This document shows, one piece after another, positions 9,891 through 17,757 of a stretch of DNA of 64,000 bases. The stretch lies in assembly GCA_963728965.1 (NCBI GenBank), contig CAVSMH010000006.1, positions 62,001 through 126,000 of the forward strand, written 5' to 3'. The notes beneath the pieces were generated by a model. It had not been told where the DNA came from. It made no database searches and was given only the letters and a program-made list of their open reading frames with translations. Numbering within the stretch: the first letter of the stretch is position 1; every line of letters begins with the position of its first letter. The position numbers and the translations under genes are program-made. The stretch is from DASQZT01 sp963728965 (GTDB taxonomy: Bacteria; Acidobacteriota; Terriglobia; Bryobacterales; Bryobacteraceae).

Positions 9891-10493
9891 ATGGAACAGT
9901 TAGTCCTCGGGTGGATCACACAATACGGGTACGCCGCCATTTTCGTGCTCCTCCTGTTCGGAATCGTGGGGCTGCCCGTGCCCGACGAGACCCTGCTCAC
10001 CTTTTGCGGATACCTCGTCTATAAGCGGCACATGGTCCTGCCGCTGGCGTTTGGCGCGGCGCTGGCGGGCAGCATGTCGGGCATCACCATCAGTTATTGG
10101 CTGGGCCGGACGTTCGGACTGGCGCTGATCCACCGCTACGGCCGTTACATTCGGCTCACCGAAGCCCACGTCAACAAAGCCCATGCCTGGTTCGAACGGG
10201 TGGGGCACTGGGGGCTGACCTTCGGGTATTTCGTTCCGGGCGTGCGCCACCTGACGGCATACGCCGCGGGAATGAGCGAAGTGGGCGTCCACCATTTTGC
10301 GCTTTACGCGTACAGCGGCGCGATTCTGTGGGTCTCGGCCTTTATCGGCCTGGGCTATTTTCTGGGCGAGCGATGGGAGGCGGTGGAGAGGGACATTCAT
10401 CACTACCTGGTGATGATCGCGGTGGGTGCGGCTATTCTCGCCGGCGCCTGGCTGGTGTGGCGGAAATGGCGGCGCTCACGGCGAGCGAAGTGA
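9891..10493 (+). CDS. DedA-family membrane protein
   Basis: 200 residues with about five hydrophobic segments. The acidic GIVGLPVPDETLL near residue 30 and the FGYFVPGVRHLTAYAAG motif near residue 110, with its conserved arginine in a re-entrant loop, are typical of the DedA/SNARE-associated family (undecaprenyl-phosphate or phospholipid flippases). The C-terminus is a basic tail, RKWRRSRRAK. It begins 34 bp after glgC and may be co-transcribed. Its 3' end overlaps the convergent symporter gene by 62 bp, an unusually long antisense coding overlap. Confidence 0.85.
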   Translation: MEQLVLGWITQYGYAAIFVLLLFGIVGLPVPDETLLTFCGYLVYKRHMVLPLAFGAALAGSMSGITISYWLGRTFGLALIHRYGRYIRLTEAHVNKAHAWFERVGHWGLTFGYFVPGVRHLTAYAAGMSEVGVHHFALYAYSGAILWVSAFIGLGYFLGERWEAVERDIHHYLVMIAVGAAILAGAWLVWRKWRRSRRAK

Positions 10494-12129
10494 CAATCAC
10501 CACCACACAGCCGATGACGTTGAACCAAAGGTAGGAGATGCGGGAGAAAAAATACGTCGCCAGCACCGCTGCTTCGGCCACCAGCATGGCCGTGAAGATC
10601 GCCGTGCCGCCCACGCGCCGGAACAGGAACGCCACCACGAAACATCCCAGCAGGGTGCCATAGAACAGCGAACCGACCACGTTAACCGCCACGATGAGGG
10701 AATCCGGTTTTTTGCCCCACCCGGCGAAGGCAACCGCGTAGACGCCCCAGAACAGGGTGGACCAGCGGGATGCCGCCAGGTAGTGGCGGTCCGTGCCGCC
10801 GCGCCGGACGTAGCGTTTGTAGATGTCCACCACCGTCACCGTGGCCAGGGAATTGATCTCGCCCGACGAGGCCGACATGGTCGCGGCGAACACCACCGCG
10901 ATGACCAGTCCCACCAGCCCCGCCGGCAGGTAGCGCGTGACGAACGACAGAAAGATGTAGTTGGTGTCGTTAAAGCCCTCCGGCCCGCCCGTGCGCTCCA
11001 CCAGCGTGGCGGCCCGGGTGCGGGCAGCGTCCAGGTCTTTCTGCGCCCCGCGGTATTCCGATCCCAGCCGGCTTTCCGCCGCCGTATCTCCGGCGCGGTG
11101 CGCGGCCGCCAGCGCCAGCGCCGAATCCCTGCGCCGCGCGAAGGCGGCGTTGTAGTCCTCTTCCAGCGTCTGGAAGGCGGCCGTACCGTTGATACGGCTC
11201 AACTGCGATTGCTGGAACAGCACCGGCGGCTGGGTAAAGAGGTAGAACACGAAGACCATGGCGCCGATGAACAGGATGAAGAACTGCATCGGAATCTTGG
11301 CCACCGCATTGAATAGCAGGCTGATGCGGCTCGCGGTGATCGAGCGGCCCGTCAGATACCGTTGGACCTGCGACTGGTCGCACCCGAAGTAGGAAAGGAA
11401 CAGGAAGGTGCTGCCGATCAGCCCGCTCCAGATGTTGAAGCGGTCGTTCCAGTCGAAATTGGTGGTGACGGCGTTCAGCCGTCCCGCCGCGCCCGCCAGG
11501 TACACCGCATCCCCAAAGGAAACCGCGCCGGGCAGGAGCACCACCACCGTCACCAGGGCGGCCACCAGCCCCAGACAGATGATGCCCATCTGTTGCACGT
11601 CGGACCAGGTGACCGCTTTGATCCCGCCGATCACCGTGTACATTACCACCGTGGCCCCCATGATCATGGTGGTGGCGCGTTCCGGCCAGCCGAGAATGAT
11701 GGAAAGCACGATCGCCGGAGCGTAGATCGTCAGACCCGCGGAAAGGCCGCGCTGCATCAGAAAAATGATGCTGGCGAGGGTGCGCGTCTTGCCGTCGAAC
11801 CGCTGTTCCAGGTATTCATAGGCGGTGTAGACCTTGGCGCGATGGAACGCCGGAACCACGGTGGCGCAGATGACCACCATGGCGATGGGCAGCCCGAAAT
11901 ACGCCTGCACGAAGCGCATGCCATCCACGTAGGATTGGCCGGTGGTGGAAATGAACGTGATCGCACTCGCCTGGGTGGCCATGATGGACAGGCCCATGGC
12001 ATACCAGGGCATGGTCTTGCCGGCGAGGAGATAGCGATCGACGGTGTTGCTGCCGCGGCTGCGGTACAGCCCGTACGCCACGATCGAAACCAGGGAGGCG
12101 ACCAGAACGATCCAGTCGATCATCCTCAT
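10432..12129 (-). CDS. Sodium:solute symporter family transporter
   Basis: 565 residues with about 13 predicted transmembrane helices. GLSIMATQASAITFISTTGQ and the long run of hydrophobic helices are typical of the SSS (SLC5-like) family; the C-terminal sodium-site motif region MSASSGEINSLATVTVVD is present. The solute is not inferable. An unusual insert of about 80 residues, rich in charged heptad-like sequence (LEEDYNAAFARRRDS onward), sits between two helices and may form a coiled coil. Its ATG at 12129 overlaps the TGA of the upstream 44-residue membrane peptide (ATGA on the minus strand), so translation of the two is probably coupled. Confidence 0.9.
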   Translation of the reverse strand: MRMIDWIVLVASLVSIVAYGLYRSRGSNTVDRYLLAGKTMPWYAMGLSIMATQASAITFISTTGQSYVDGMRFVQAYFGLPIAMVVICATVVPAFHRAKVYTAYEYLEQRFDGKTRTLASIIFLMQRGLSAGLTIYAPAIVLSIILGWPERATTMIMGATVVMYTVIGGIKAVTWSDVQQMGIICLGLVAALVTVVVLLPGAVSFGDAVYLAGAAGRLNAVTTNFDWNDRFNIWSGLIGSTFLFLSYFGCDQSQVQRYLTGRSITASRISLLFNAVAKIPMQFFILFIGAMVFVFYLFTQPPVLFQQSQLSRINGTAAFQTLEEDYNAAFARRRDSALALAAAHRAGDTAAESRLGSEYRGAQKDLDAARTRAATLVERTGGPEGFNDTNYIFLSFVTRYLPAGLVGLVIAVVFAATMSASSGEINSLATVTVVDIYKRYVRRGGTDRHYLAASRWSTLFWGVYAVAFAGWGKKPDSLIVAVNVVGSLFYGTLLGCFVVAFLFRRVGGTAIFTAMLVAEAAVLATYFFSRISYLWFNVIGCVVVIVTSLAVSAAISATPARRRRE

Positions 12130-12260
12130 CGATACGCTCGCGTAAACAGGTATGAGGCTGCGATGATCGCTGCGAGGTAGACGAGGATCGCGATGTAAAC
12201 TCTACGCCACGTGCCCAGAAACGGCGGCTTCTCATCGGGAACGTCGCGCAGCTCCGACAT
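12126..12260 (-). CDS. 44-residue single-pass membrane peptide coupled to the symporter
   Basis: A very small gene: MSELRDVPDEKPPFLGTWRR, then a hydrophobic helix from about residue 21 to 39 and a short basic end. The ATG at 12260 and TGA at 12126-12128 overlap the symporter start as ATGA, an arrangement that normally marks a real coding unit. Some solute symporters need a small partner subunit (for example the DUF4212-type small subunits, about 80 residues), but this peptide is shorter and has only one helix. Its role as an accessory or stability factor for the symporter is inferred from context alone. Confidence 0.6.
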   Translation of the reverse strand: MSELRDVPDEKPPFLGTWRRVYIAILVYLAAIIAASYLFTRAYR

Positions 12261-12353
12261 GTTGGGAGTGTAGCATGGGCCGTGTCGCGGACAGTATGAT
12301 CGAAGCATCGGTTTCACACCGGCTGCAATCGAATCGTGGAGATGGGGGGAAGG

Positions 12354-12926
12354 ATGACACGTGCAGTGAGAACCATAGCCGCAGCGGCGGCGGCGATGCT
12401 GGCGTTCCTCGCCTATGCGGACACCAACCCGGCCGACGACGGGCCGCAGTATACCGCCGATGGACGGCTGCGGATGCCCGCGAACTATCGGGAATGGGTA
12501 TTCCTCAGTTCCGGACTGGGGATGACCTACGGCCCGATGGCTGCCGAGGGCGAGCCGCGCTTCGACAACGTGTTCGTTTCGCCTTCGGCGTACCGGCGTT
12601 TCCTGGCAACGGGGCGTTGGCCCGATCGGACGGTGATGGTGCTGGAGGTCCGCGGCTCCCAGTCCAACGGCTCCATCAACCGTAACGGCCACTTTCAGAC
12701 CGGCATCGTGGGAATCGAAGTTCACCTCAAAGATGAGAAGCGGTTCCCCAAGCAGTGGGCGTTCTTCGGATTCGACGAAGGCGCGGCCCCGGCGAAGGTG
12801 GTACCTCCGACAGCCAATTGCTATTCGTGCCATGAACAGCACGGAGCGGTCGATACGACGTTCGTGCAATTCTACCCCACGCTCCTGAAGGCCGCGCAGG
12901 AGAAGGGAACCGTTACCACCCGCTGA
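12354..12926 (+). CDS. Periplasmic cytochrome P460-like c-type haem protein
   Basis: About 190 residues. An alanine-rich signal peptide (residues 1-24) is followed by the sequence MPANYREWVFLSSGLGMTYG, which is typical of cytochrome P460-family domains. A single haem-binding CYSCH lies at residues 156-160. P460-type proteins oxidise hydroxylamine or bind NO in some bacteria; in acidobacteria the role of the paralogues is unknown. The start at 12354 is preferred because the signal peptide begins there and a GGGGGGAAGG run precedes it; GTG at 12336 is an alternative. Divergent from the small peptide/symporter pair with about 93 bp between starts. Confidence 0.78.
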   Translation: MTRAVRTIAAAAAAMLAFLAYADTNPADDGPQYTADGRLRMPANYREWVFLSSGLGMTYGPMAAEGEPRFDNVFVSPSAYRRFLATGRWPDRTVMVLEVRGSQSNGSINRNGHFQTGIVGIEVHLKDEKRFPKQWAFFGFDEGAAPAKVVPPTANCYSCHEQHGAVDTTFVQFYPTLLKAAQEKGTVTTR

Positions 12927-13000
12927 GCCTGGAGGGGCGCGCGACGGGCCGCCGGGAGGGAATGATATGCTGATAAACCTGTCCCTCTCCCGCGGCTCTC

Positions 13001-14902
13001 ATGAATCGCCTTCGCTCATCGCGCCAACGGTATCTCACGTTCGTCGAGGACTACAAACTCCGGCGGCTTGACGACGGCGTCGCGGGCGCAGAAACACAGA
13101 AGCCGGCTGCGCAGGCCGCCGGGCCGGGCAAGCGGCGGCAGTACGTTCGCGAATACCTGCGCTGGCTCCGGCCCTACCGCTGGCAGGCCGCGGGACTGTT
13201 CGCCCTGGCCCTGGTGGGCGCCGGGCTGCAAATGATCGAACCGCTGTTCATGCGGTTCGTGGTGGACCGGGTGCTGCTGCGGGCCGGACTTACCGCGGGG
13301 GCACGAATTCTCCGCCTCAACATGGCGGGGATGCTGTTTCTCGCCGTGGTGGTGGCATCCAATCTCATCACCGGGCTCCGCGATTACCGCCAGCGGCTGC
13401 TGAATACGCGCGTGATGCTGGTGCTCCGGCGCTCGCTCTACGAGCGCCTGCTGCGGCTCCCCCTGCCGAAGCTGTGGGACATGAAGACCGGGGGGATTCT
13501 CTCCCGGCTCACCGGCGACGTCGATACCACCACCGGGCTGATGCAGCTGGCCATCGTCTCGCCTTCGGTATCGGTGATTCGACTGATCATTGCGGTGAGC
13601 GTGCTGACGGCGCTGAACTGGCGCCTGGCCGTGGCCGCGCTGGCGATCATCCCCGGCGTGATGGTCATCAGCTTCATCTTCGCCAAACGGGTCCGGCCGA
13701 TCTACCGTTCCGTCCGCAAGGACGCCGAGCAGATCGACGGGCGGGTGGGCGAAACATTTTCCGGAATTCGCGTGGTGCGGGCCTTCCGGCGCGAAGTGCA
13801 CGAGCTGCTGGAGTACCTGCGCGCGCGGCACACGGTCCTGCGCAAGGAGCTGTTCGCGCAGCGCCGCGAGATGGTCATCTGGACCTCATGGAACCTGCTT
13901 ATGGGCGCGGTGAACGTCGCCATCGTCTGGTACGGCGGGTTTCTGTACGTGCGGGGCGGCGCTTCGATCGGCGACATCATGGCCTTTCAGTGGTACACCT
14001 TTCTGCTGCTGAACCCGGTGTGGAACATCGTCAATTCGTTCTCCGAGCTGCAGCGCTCGCTGGCGGCCATGGAGCGCGTCTTCGAAGTGCTGGCGATGGA
14101 GGACGACAAGCCGGACCGGCCGGATGCGCGCGACGCGCCGGCGGTAGTGCACGAGATGCGTTTCGAAGAGATCGAATTCGAATATCGCGAAGGGCGGCCG
14201 GTGCTGCGCGATTTCAACGTGGCGGTGCCGGGCGGGTCGGTGGTGGCGCTGGTCGGCCGGAGCGGCGCGGGGAAGACCACGGTGACGGACCTGGCGGCCC
14301 GTTTCCACGATCCCACTCGCGGGCGGATTGTGCTGAACGGCAGCGACATCCGCGATTTTCGCCTGCAAACCTACCGGGGGCTGCTGGCTATCGTGCAGCA
14401 GGACGTCTTTCTGTTCGACGGATCGGTGCGGGACAACATCGCCTACGCGCGACACGATGCGTCCGACGAGGCAGTGGAAGACGCCGCGCGGCGGGCCAAT
14501 GCGCACGAGTTCATCGTCAAGCTGCCGGAGCAATATGAAACCTTCATCGGCGAGCGCGGCGTGAAGCTGTCCGGCGGTCAACAGCAACGGCTGGCGATTG
14601 CCCGTGCGATTCTGGCGTCGCCGCAGATCCTTATTCTGGACGAGGCGACGAGCAACCTGGACACCGAAAGCGAGCAGCTCATTCAGGCCTCCATGGCGAC
14701 CCTGCTCGCCGGGCGCACCACATTTGTGATCGCGCACCGGCTTTCGACCGTGCGCCGCGCCGACCTGATTCTGCTGATGGAGGACGGACGCATCATCGAG
14801 CGCGGCACACACGCCGACCTGATGAACGCCCGGGGAGTTTACTACGCCATGGTGGTGCGCCAGATGGAGACCCACGGCCAGGGCGAACAGGTGTTGCGCT
14901 AG
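13001..14902 (+). CDS. ABC transporter, fused permease and ATPase (MsbA / exporter type)
   Basis: 633 residues. A hydrophilic N-terminal extension of about 50 residues precedes a six-helix type I exporter membrane domain (about 60-350). The nucleotide-binding domain follows with Walker A GRSGAGKTT, Q-loop VQQDVFLFD, signature LSGGQQQRLAIARA, Walker B ILILDEATSNLD and the switch His in IAHRLSTV. A half-transporter of this type works as a homodimer exporting lipids, peptides or drugs. It stands alone; an inverted repeat (GGGAGGGA / TCCCTCTCCC) lies in the 75-bp leader. Its stop at 14902 is only 8 bp from the left end of the downstream insertion sequence. Confidence 0.93.
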   Translation: MNRLRSSRQRYLTFVEDYKLRRLDDGVAGAETQKPAAQAAGPGKRRQYVREYLRWLRPYRWQAAGLFALALVGAGLQMIEPLFMRFVVDRVLLRAGLTAGARILRLNMAGMLFLAVVVASNLITGLRDYRQRLLNTRVMLVLRRSLYERLLRLPLPKLWDMKTGGILSRLTGDVDTTTGLMQLAIVSPSVSVIRLIIAVSVLTALNWRLAVAALAIIPGVMVISFIFAKRVRPIYRSVRKDAEQIDGRVGETFSGIRVVRAFRREVHELLEYLRARHTVLRKELFAQRREMVIWTSWNLLMGAVNVAIVWYGGFLYVRGGASIGDIMAFQWYTFLLLNPVWNIVNSFSELQRSLAAMERVFEVLAMEDDKPDRPDARDAPAVVHEMRFEEIEFEYREGRPVLRDFNVAVPGGSVVALVGRSGAGKTTVTDLAARFHDPTRGRIVLNGSDIRDFRLQTYRGLLAIVQQDVFLFDGSVRDNIAYARHDASDEAVEDAARRANAHEFIVKLPEQYETFIGERGVKLSGGQQQRLAIARAILASPQILILDEATSNLDTESEQLIQASMATLLAGRTTFVIAHRLSTVRRADLILLMEDGRIIERGTHADLMNARGVYYAMVVRQMETHGQGEQVLR

Positions 14903-14909
14903 CTTAGCT

Positions 14910-14930
14910 TAGCTACTTTCCGGCGCAAAA
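14910..14930 (+). repeat. Left terminal inverted repeat of the insertion sequence
   Basis: Begins 8 bp after the stop of the ABC exporter gene and matches the right end in 20 of 21 positions in inverted orientation. Confidence 0.85.
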
Positions 14931-14962
14931 ATGAGCCATTAAGCCCTTTCGATCCAGTACCT

Positions 14963-15005
14963 GCGGCGACGGAGTTCTGCAAGAACGTACAGAAAGCGTC
15001 GCCGC
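14963..15005 (+). other. Strong leader hairpin inside the insertion sequence
   Basis: GCGGCGACG at 14963-14971 pairs perfectly with CGTCGCCGC at 14997-15005, and an inner TTCTG (14975-14979) pairs with CAGAA (14990-14994). The two helices stack with a small bulge and a 10-base loop. It lies between the left end and the element's own promoter, a place where some insertion sequences keep structures that insulate the transposase from outside transcription. There is no T tract, so it is not an ordinary terminator. Confidence 0.6.
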
Positions 15006-15077
15006 GCGACAACCGCCGGCAGCCAGGGTTCGCGTTATCCTCCAAAAACATTTTTCGTGGGTGATGTCATTTTTCTG

Positions 15078-15106
15078 TTGACTCTCAAATGAGACGGGCA
15101 TATCTT
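15078..15106 (+). promoter_or_regulatory. Insertion-sequence promoter with palindromic operator-like site
   Basis: TTGACT (15078-15083) and TATCTT (15101-15106) are spaced by 17 bp, a good sigma-70-type match. A perfect 12-bp palindrome, CTTAATATTAAG (15104-15115), overlaps the -10 and the expected start point, and the ATG of the first ORF is at 15118, so the mRNA would be nearly leaderless. A repressor bound at the palindrome would block transcription. Confidence 0.55.
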
Positions 15107-15117
15107 AATATTAAGCT

Positions 15118-15474
15118 ATGCTTAAGAAGCAGCGACTCATTCAACGCCTCCTCCAGGCCACCGAATCCATGGTTCAGGGTGGCCTGTCGGAGACCTCCCG
15201 CCGCTGCGGCAATCCTAACTGCATCTGTGCTCGCGATCCCAAACGCCTGCACGGACCGCATCTCTACATTACTTATAGAGAACGCGGCAAGAGCCGTTCT
15301 TTGTACGTCCCGCCGGAGCATGCCGATATCGCTCGCCAAGCACAGCTATCGTGGGCGGCGTTTTGGGAGATCGGTTGTTCCCTGGCCGAGTTGAATCGTG
15401 ACCGACTTCGGAAGCAGTGGCAGCAGGCAAAACAATCACGCACGCCAGCCAAGGGTAGGAACCAACTCCCATGA
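15118..15474 (+). CDS. DUF6788-like accessory protein of the insertion sequence
   Basis: 118 residues. A basic helical N-terminus is followed by a cysteine cluster in RRCGNPNCICARDPKRLHG, a candidate zinc site, and then YITYRERGKSRSLYVPPEH and a basic C-terminus. Small proteins of this kind are known to precede ISNCY-type transposases; their function is not established, but DNA binding or regulation is plausible given the zinc motif and the promoter palindrome just upstream. Its TGA overlaps the transposase ATG (ATGA at 15471-15474), which suggests coupled translation. The sequence is less GC-rich than neighbouring chromosomal genes. Confidence 0.75.
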   Translation: MLKKQRLIQRLLQATESMVQGGLSETSRRCGNPNCICARDPKRLHGPHLYITYRERGKSRSLYVPPEHADIARQAQLSWAAFWEIGCSLAELNRDRLRKQWQQAKQSRTPAKGRNQLP

Positions 15475-16883
15475 TTGAGGCTCGGCGGCAGCAACGTCAC
15501 TTCGGCGACGGTCTCATCGCCGAGGAAGTAGCCGACCTGCGAGAGGAGTGGATGACCCATGCCGACCAGGTTCTGGAGGATGAACATCTGGTCTCAGCCG
15601 TGTACGAGGCTCTGGCTCGACGCAGCCCGAAGAGCCGCACCCGCGGCCGGCGGGGCACGCCGGCTGAAGTGGTTTTGCGGCTGCTGTTACTGAAACATAT
15701 CCGCAACTGGAGCTACGAGGTGTTGGAGCGCGAGGTCCGGGCCAATCTGGTATATCGCGATTTCACGCGGGTGGGAGCCGCGAAAGCGCCCGATGCCAAG
15801 ACCATGGGTCGCTGGGGATTGGCGCTGGGAGCGGAAGGGGTCGAAAAGATTCATGAACGAGTGGTGGAGATCGCCAAAGAAAACCAAGTAGTGAAGGGGC
15901 GCAAGATGCGCCTGGATACCACGGTGGTGGAAACGAACATCCACTACCCGACCGACAGCAATCTGCTGGGCGATGGCGTGCGTGTCCTGATCCGCGCGAT
16001 GAAGCGGATCGGAGAGATCGCCGGGCAACAGGGAGCCAAACTCCGTGATCGGAGCCGGAGCGTAAAGTTCCGCATTTTGGAAATCGGGCGCGTGGCGCGC
16101 ACCAAGGGGGGACCGAACCGGGAGCGCTTGCAACGGGGATATGAAAAGCTGTTGTCTGCAGTCGGGCGGGTGGTCGGGCAAGCCAAACGATTTTCCCGCG
16201 AGATTACCAAAGGCGTAAAACATTCCGCGGACGTGATGCAGCAAGCGGCTCTCGATGGTCTGCGAAAAGAACTGGACAGGATCGTACCGCGAGTCCAGCA
16301 GGTGATGCGACAAGCCAAACAGCGGATCTTCGGCGGTGACACCCACGTTTCCGAGAAACTGGTGAGCATCTTCGAGCCTACGACTGAGATCATTCGCAAG
16401 GGCAAGGCGAGTAAGCCAACCGAGTTCGGCAAGATGGTCAAAATCCAGGAAGGCGAGAATCAGATCATCACCGACTATGCCGTGTATGAAAAGCGGCCCA
16501 GTGACTCAGAGTTGGTGATTCCAGCCATCGATGCGCATGAGAAAAAACTGGGCTGCATTCCCCACTTGTTGGCGGGCGATGCTGCATTCTACTCCGCCAA
16601 GAATGAAACTGCCGCGCACCAAAGAGGTGTCAAGCGCGTATGTATCCCGAATCGCTCCACAAAAAACCCGGAGCGGAAGCGCGAACAAAAGAAGCGCTGG
16701 TTTAAACAAGGGCAGAAATGGCGGACCGGTTGCGAGGGTCGCATCAGTGTCCTTAAGCGCCGGCATGGTCTTCGGCGATGCATCTACCGGGGCGACAGTG
16801 GAATGAAGCGGTGGGTTGGCTTAGGCGTAATCGCTGACAATCTCCACCACCTTGGAGCGGTGTTAGGCGAACGCAAAAAGTGA
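15471..16883 (+). CDS. ISNCY-like DDE transposase
   Basis: 470 residues, apparently full length. The N-terminal region (DUF772-like, about 45-115) contains RGRRGTPAEVVLRLLLLKH. The RNase H-like catalytic core has candidate acidic residues Asp149 (MRLDTTVVETNIHYPTDSN), Asp370 (LLAGDAAFYSAKNE) and Glu422 (CEGRISVLKRRHGL), interrupted by a long basic helical insertion at about 180-290. This layout fits transposases of the ISNCY/IS1182-like group. It acts on the inverted repeats that flank the element. A hairpin terminator lies 35 bp downstream. Confidence 0.88.
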   Translation: MIEARRQQRHFGDGLIAEEVADLREEWMTHADQVLEDEHLVSAVYEALARRSPKSRTRGRRGTPAEVVLRLLLLKHIRNWSYEVLEREVRANLVYRDFTRVGAAKAPDAKTMGRWGLALGAEGVEKIHERVVEIAKENQVVKGRKMRLDTTVVETNIHYPTDSNLLGDGVRVLIRAMKRIGEIAGQQGAKLRDRSRSVKFRILEIGRVARTKGGPNRERLQRGYEKLLSAVGRVVGQAKRFSREITKGVKHSADVMQQAALDGLRKELDRIVPRVQQVMRQAKQRIFGGDTHVSEKLVSIFEPTTEIIRKGKASKPTEFGKMVKIQEGENQIITDYAVYEKRPSDSELVIPAIDAHEKKLGCIPHLLAGDAAFYSAKNETAAHQRGVKRVCIPNRSTKNPERKREQKKRWFKQGQKWRTGCEGRISVLKRRHGLRRCIYRGDSGMKRWVGLGVIADNLHHLGAVLGERKK

Positions 16884-16915
16884 ATTTTCGAAGCACCCCA
16901 AAATCAGCTACTTGA

Positions 16916-16945
16916 AAGCCCGGCGCTCAGCCCACCGGGCTTTTC
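16916..16945 (+). terminator. Rho-independent terminator after the transposase
   Basis: GCCCGG (16918-16923) and CCGGGC (16935-16940) form a GC stem with an 11-base loop, followed by TTTT. Confidence 0.6.
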
Positions 16946-16994
16946 GTCGTTTCTGACACCGCGCGCCGGTGGTCAGAACTCACCAGAAAACGAA

Positions 16995-17015
16995 TTTTGC
17001 GCCAGAAAGTAGCTA
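16995..17015 (-). repeat. Right terminal inverted repeat of the insertion sequence
   Basis: Inverted copy of the left end with one mismatch; flanked on the right by the truncated ATPase remnant. Confidence 0.85.
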
Positions 17016-17064
17016 GAGTATCCTCCTCGCGCCGAAACACTGCGCGACCCCAAACGGAACCCAG

Positions 17065-17585
17065 ATGGTTACCGAAGTGTCCAAGCGGTCGACGCCGAGA
17101 ATGCTTTCTATGCAGCGGAATCGCGCGATGCGAGTGGCCAGCAAGTCGCCTGATCCTACTGCATTGCTTGTCATGGACGAAGCGGACCGGCTCAAAATGG
17201 CCGGGTTGGAGCAAGTGCGGAGTATCTTTGACCACGGGGGTATTGGCTTGGTTTTGATCGGGATGCCGGGCATCGAAAAGCGTCTCGCGCGCTATGCGCA
17301 GTTCTACTCACGCATTGGATTCGTTCATGAGTTTCGGCCACTGGGTGCCGGAGAGATTCGTCACCTGCTGGAGCAAGGCTGGGTGCCACCGGAGTGAATC
17401 TACCCAAGCAGCCTTGGGACCCGGAAACGGTCGCGACGATCATCCGGATGACAGGTGGCAACTTCCGATTGTTGAATCGTCTCCTCACCCAGATGGAGCG
17501 GATTCTCGAAATCAATTCGTTGCGGCAAGCGACGAAAGCCGTTGCGGAAGCCGCTCGTGAGAGCTTGGTAATTGGGCAGTCTTGA
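17065..17585 (+). pseudogene. Remnant of a TniB/ExeA-like AAA transposition ATPase
   Basis: Only the C-terminal half of the ATPase is recognisable: Walker B LLVMDEADRL, the sensor-1 region LVLIGMPGIEKRLARY, the FYSRIGFVHEFRPLG segment, and, in the next frame, PWDPETVATIIRMTGGNFRLLNRLL with a helical C-terminus. The reading frame changes near 17390-17396: the first frame stops at 17397 and the rest reads in the frame opening at 17394, so a single-base indel has broken it. The Walker A half is absent; the insertion sequence ends about 50 bp upstream of the remnant. Such ATPases normally partner a Tn552/Mu-like transposase, which is not present here. Confidence 0.7.
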
Positions 17586-17757
17586 CGGAAACTCTACACT
17601 GCGCCGTCAGGGAGGACCGATCCCGGAGGCAGCCACAAATCAGCAACGGGCAAAATAACCGGCCAACTACGAATTTGACCCGTACAGGCCTGCTTGCCCC
17701 ACAGAGCGAACTATGGGAATGTAAGGGCGTTGTTCTGTCCTTGCTGATGAGGTCGCA

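Larger units (their letters stand above)
14910..17015 (+). mobile_element. Complete two-ORF insertion sequence (ISNCY-like), 2.1 kb
   Basis: The element is bounded by 21-bp terminal inverted repeats at 14910-14930 and 16995-17015; the inner 20 bases read agctactttccggcgcaaaa at the left and agctactttctggcgcaaaa on the reverse complement of the right, a single mismatch. Between them lie a DUF6788-type ORF and a DDE transposase overlapping as ATGA, a promoter, a leader hairpin and a terminator. All elements look intact, so it may be active. No clear target-site duplication was found: the flanks AGCTT and GAGTA differ, although the left flank carries repeated AGCTT units that make the exact edge uncertain. 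Confidence 0.85.

Noticed and set aside
14901..14910. Target duplication of the insertion sequence
   Set aside because: The left flank repeats AGCTT and resembles part of the inverted repeat, but no matching sequence follows the right end.
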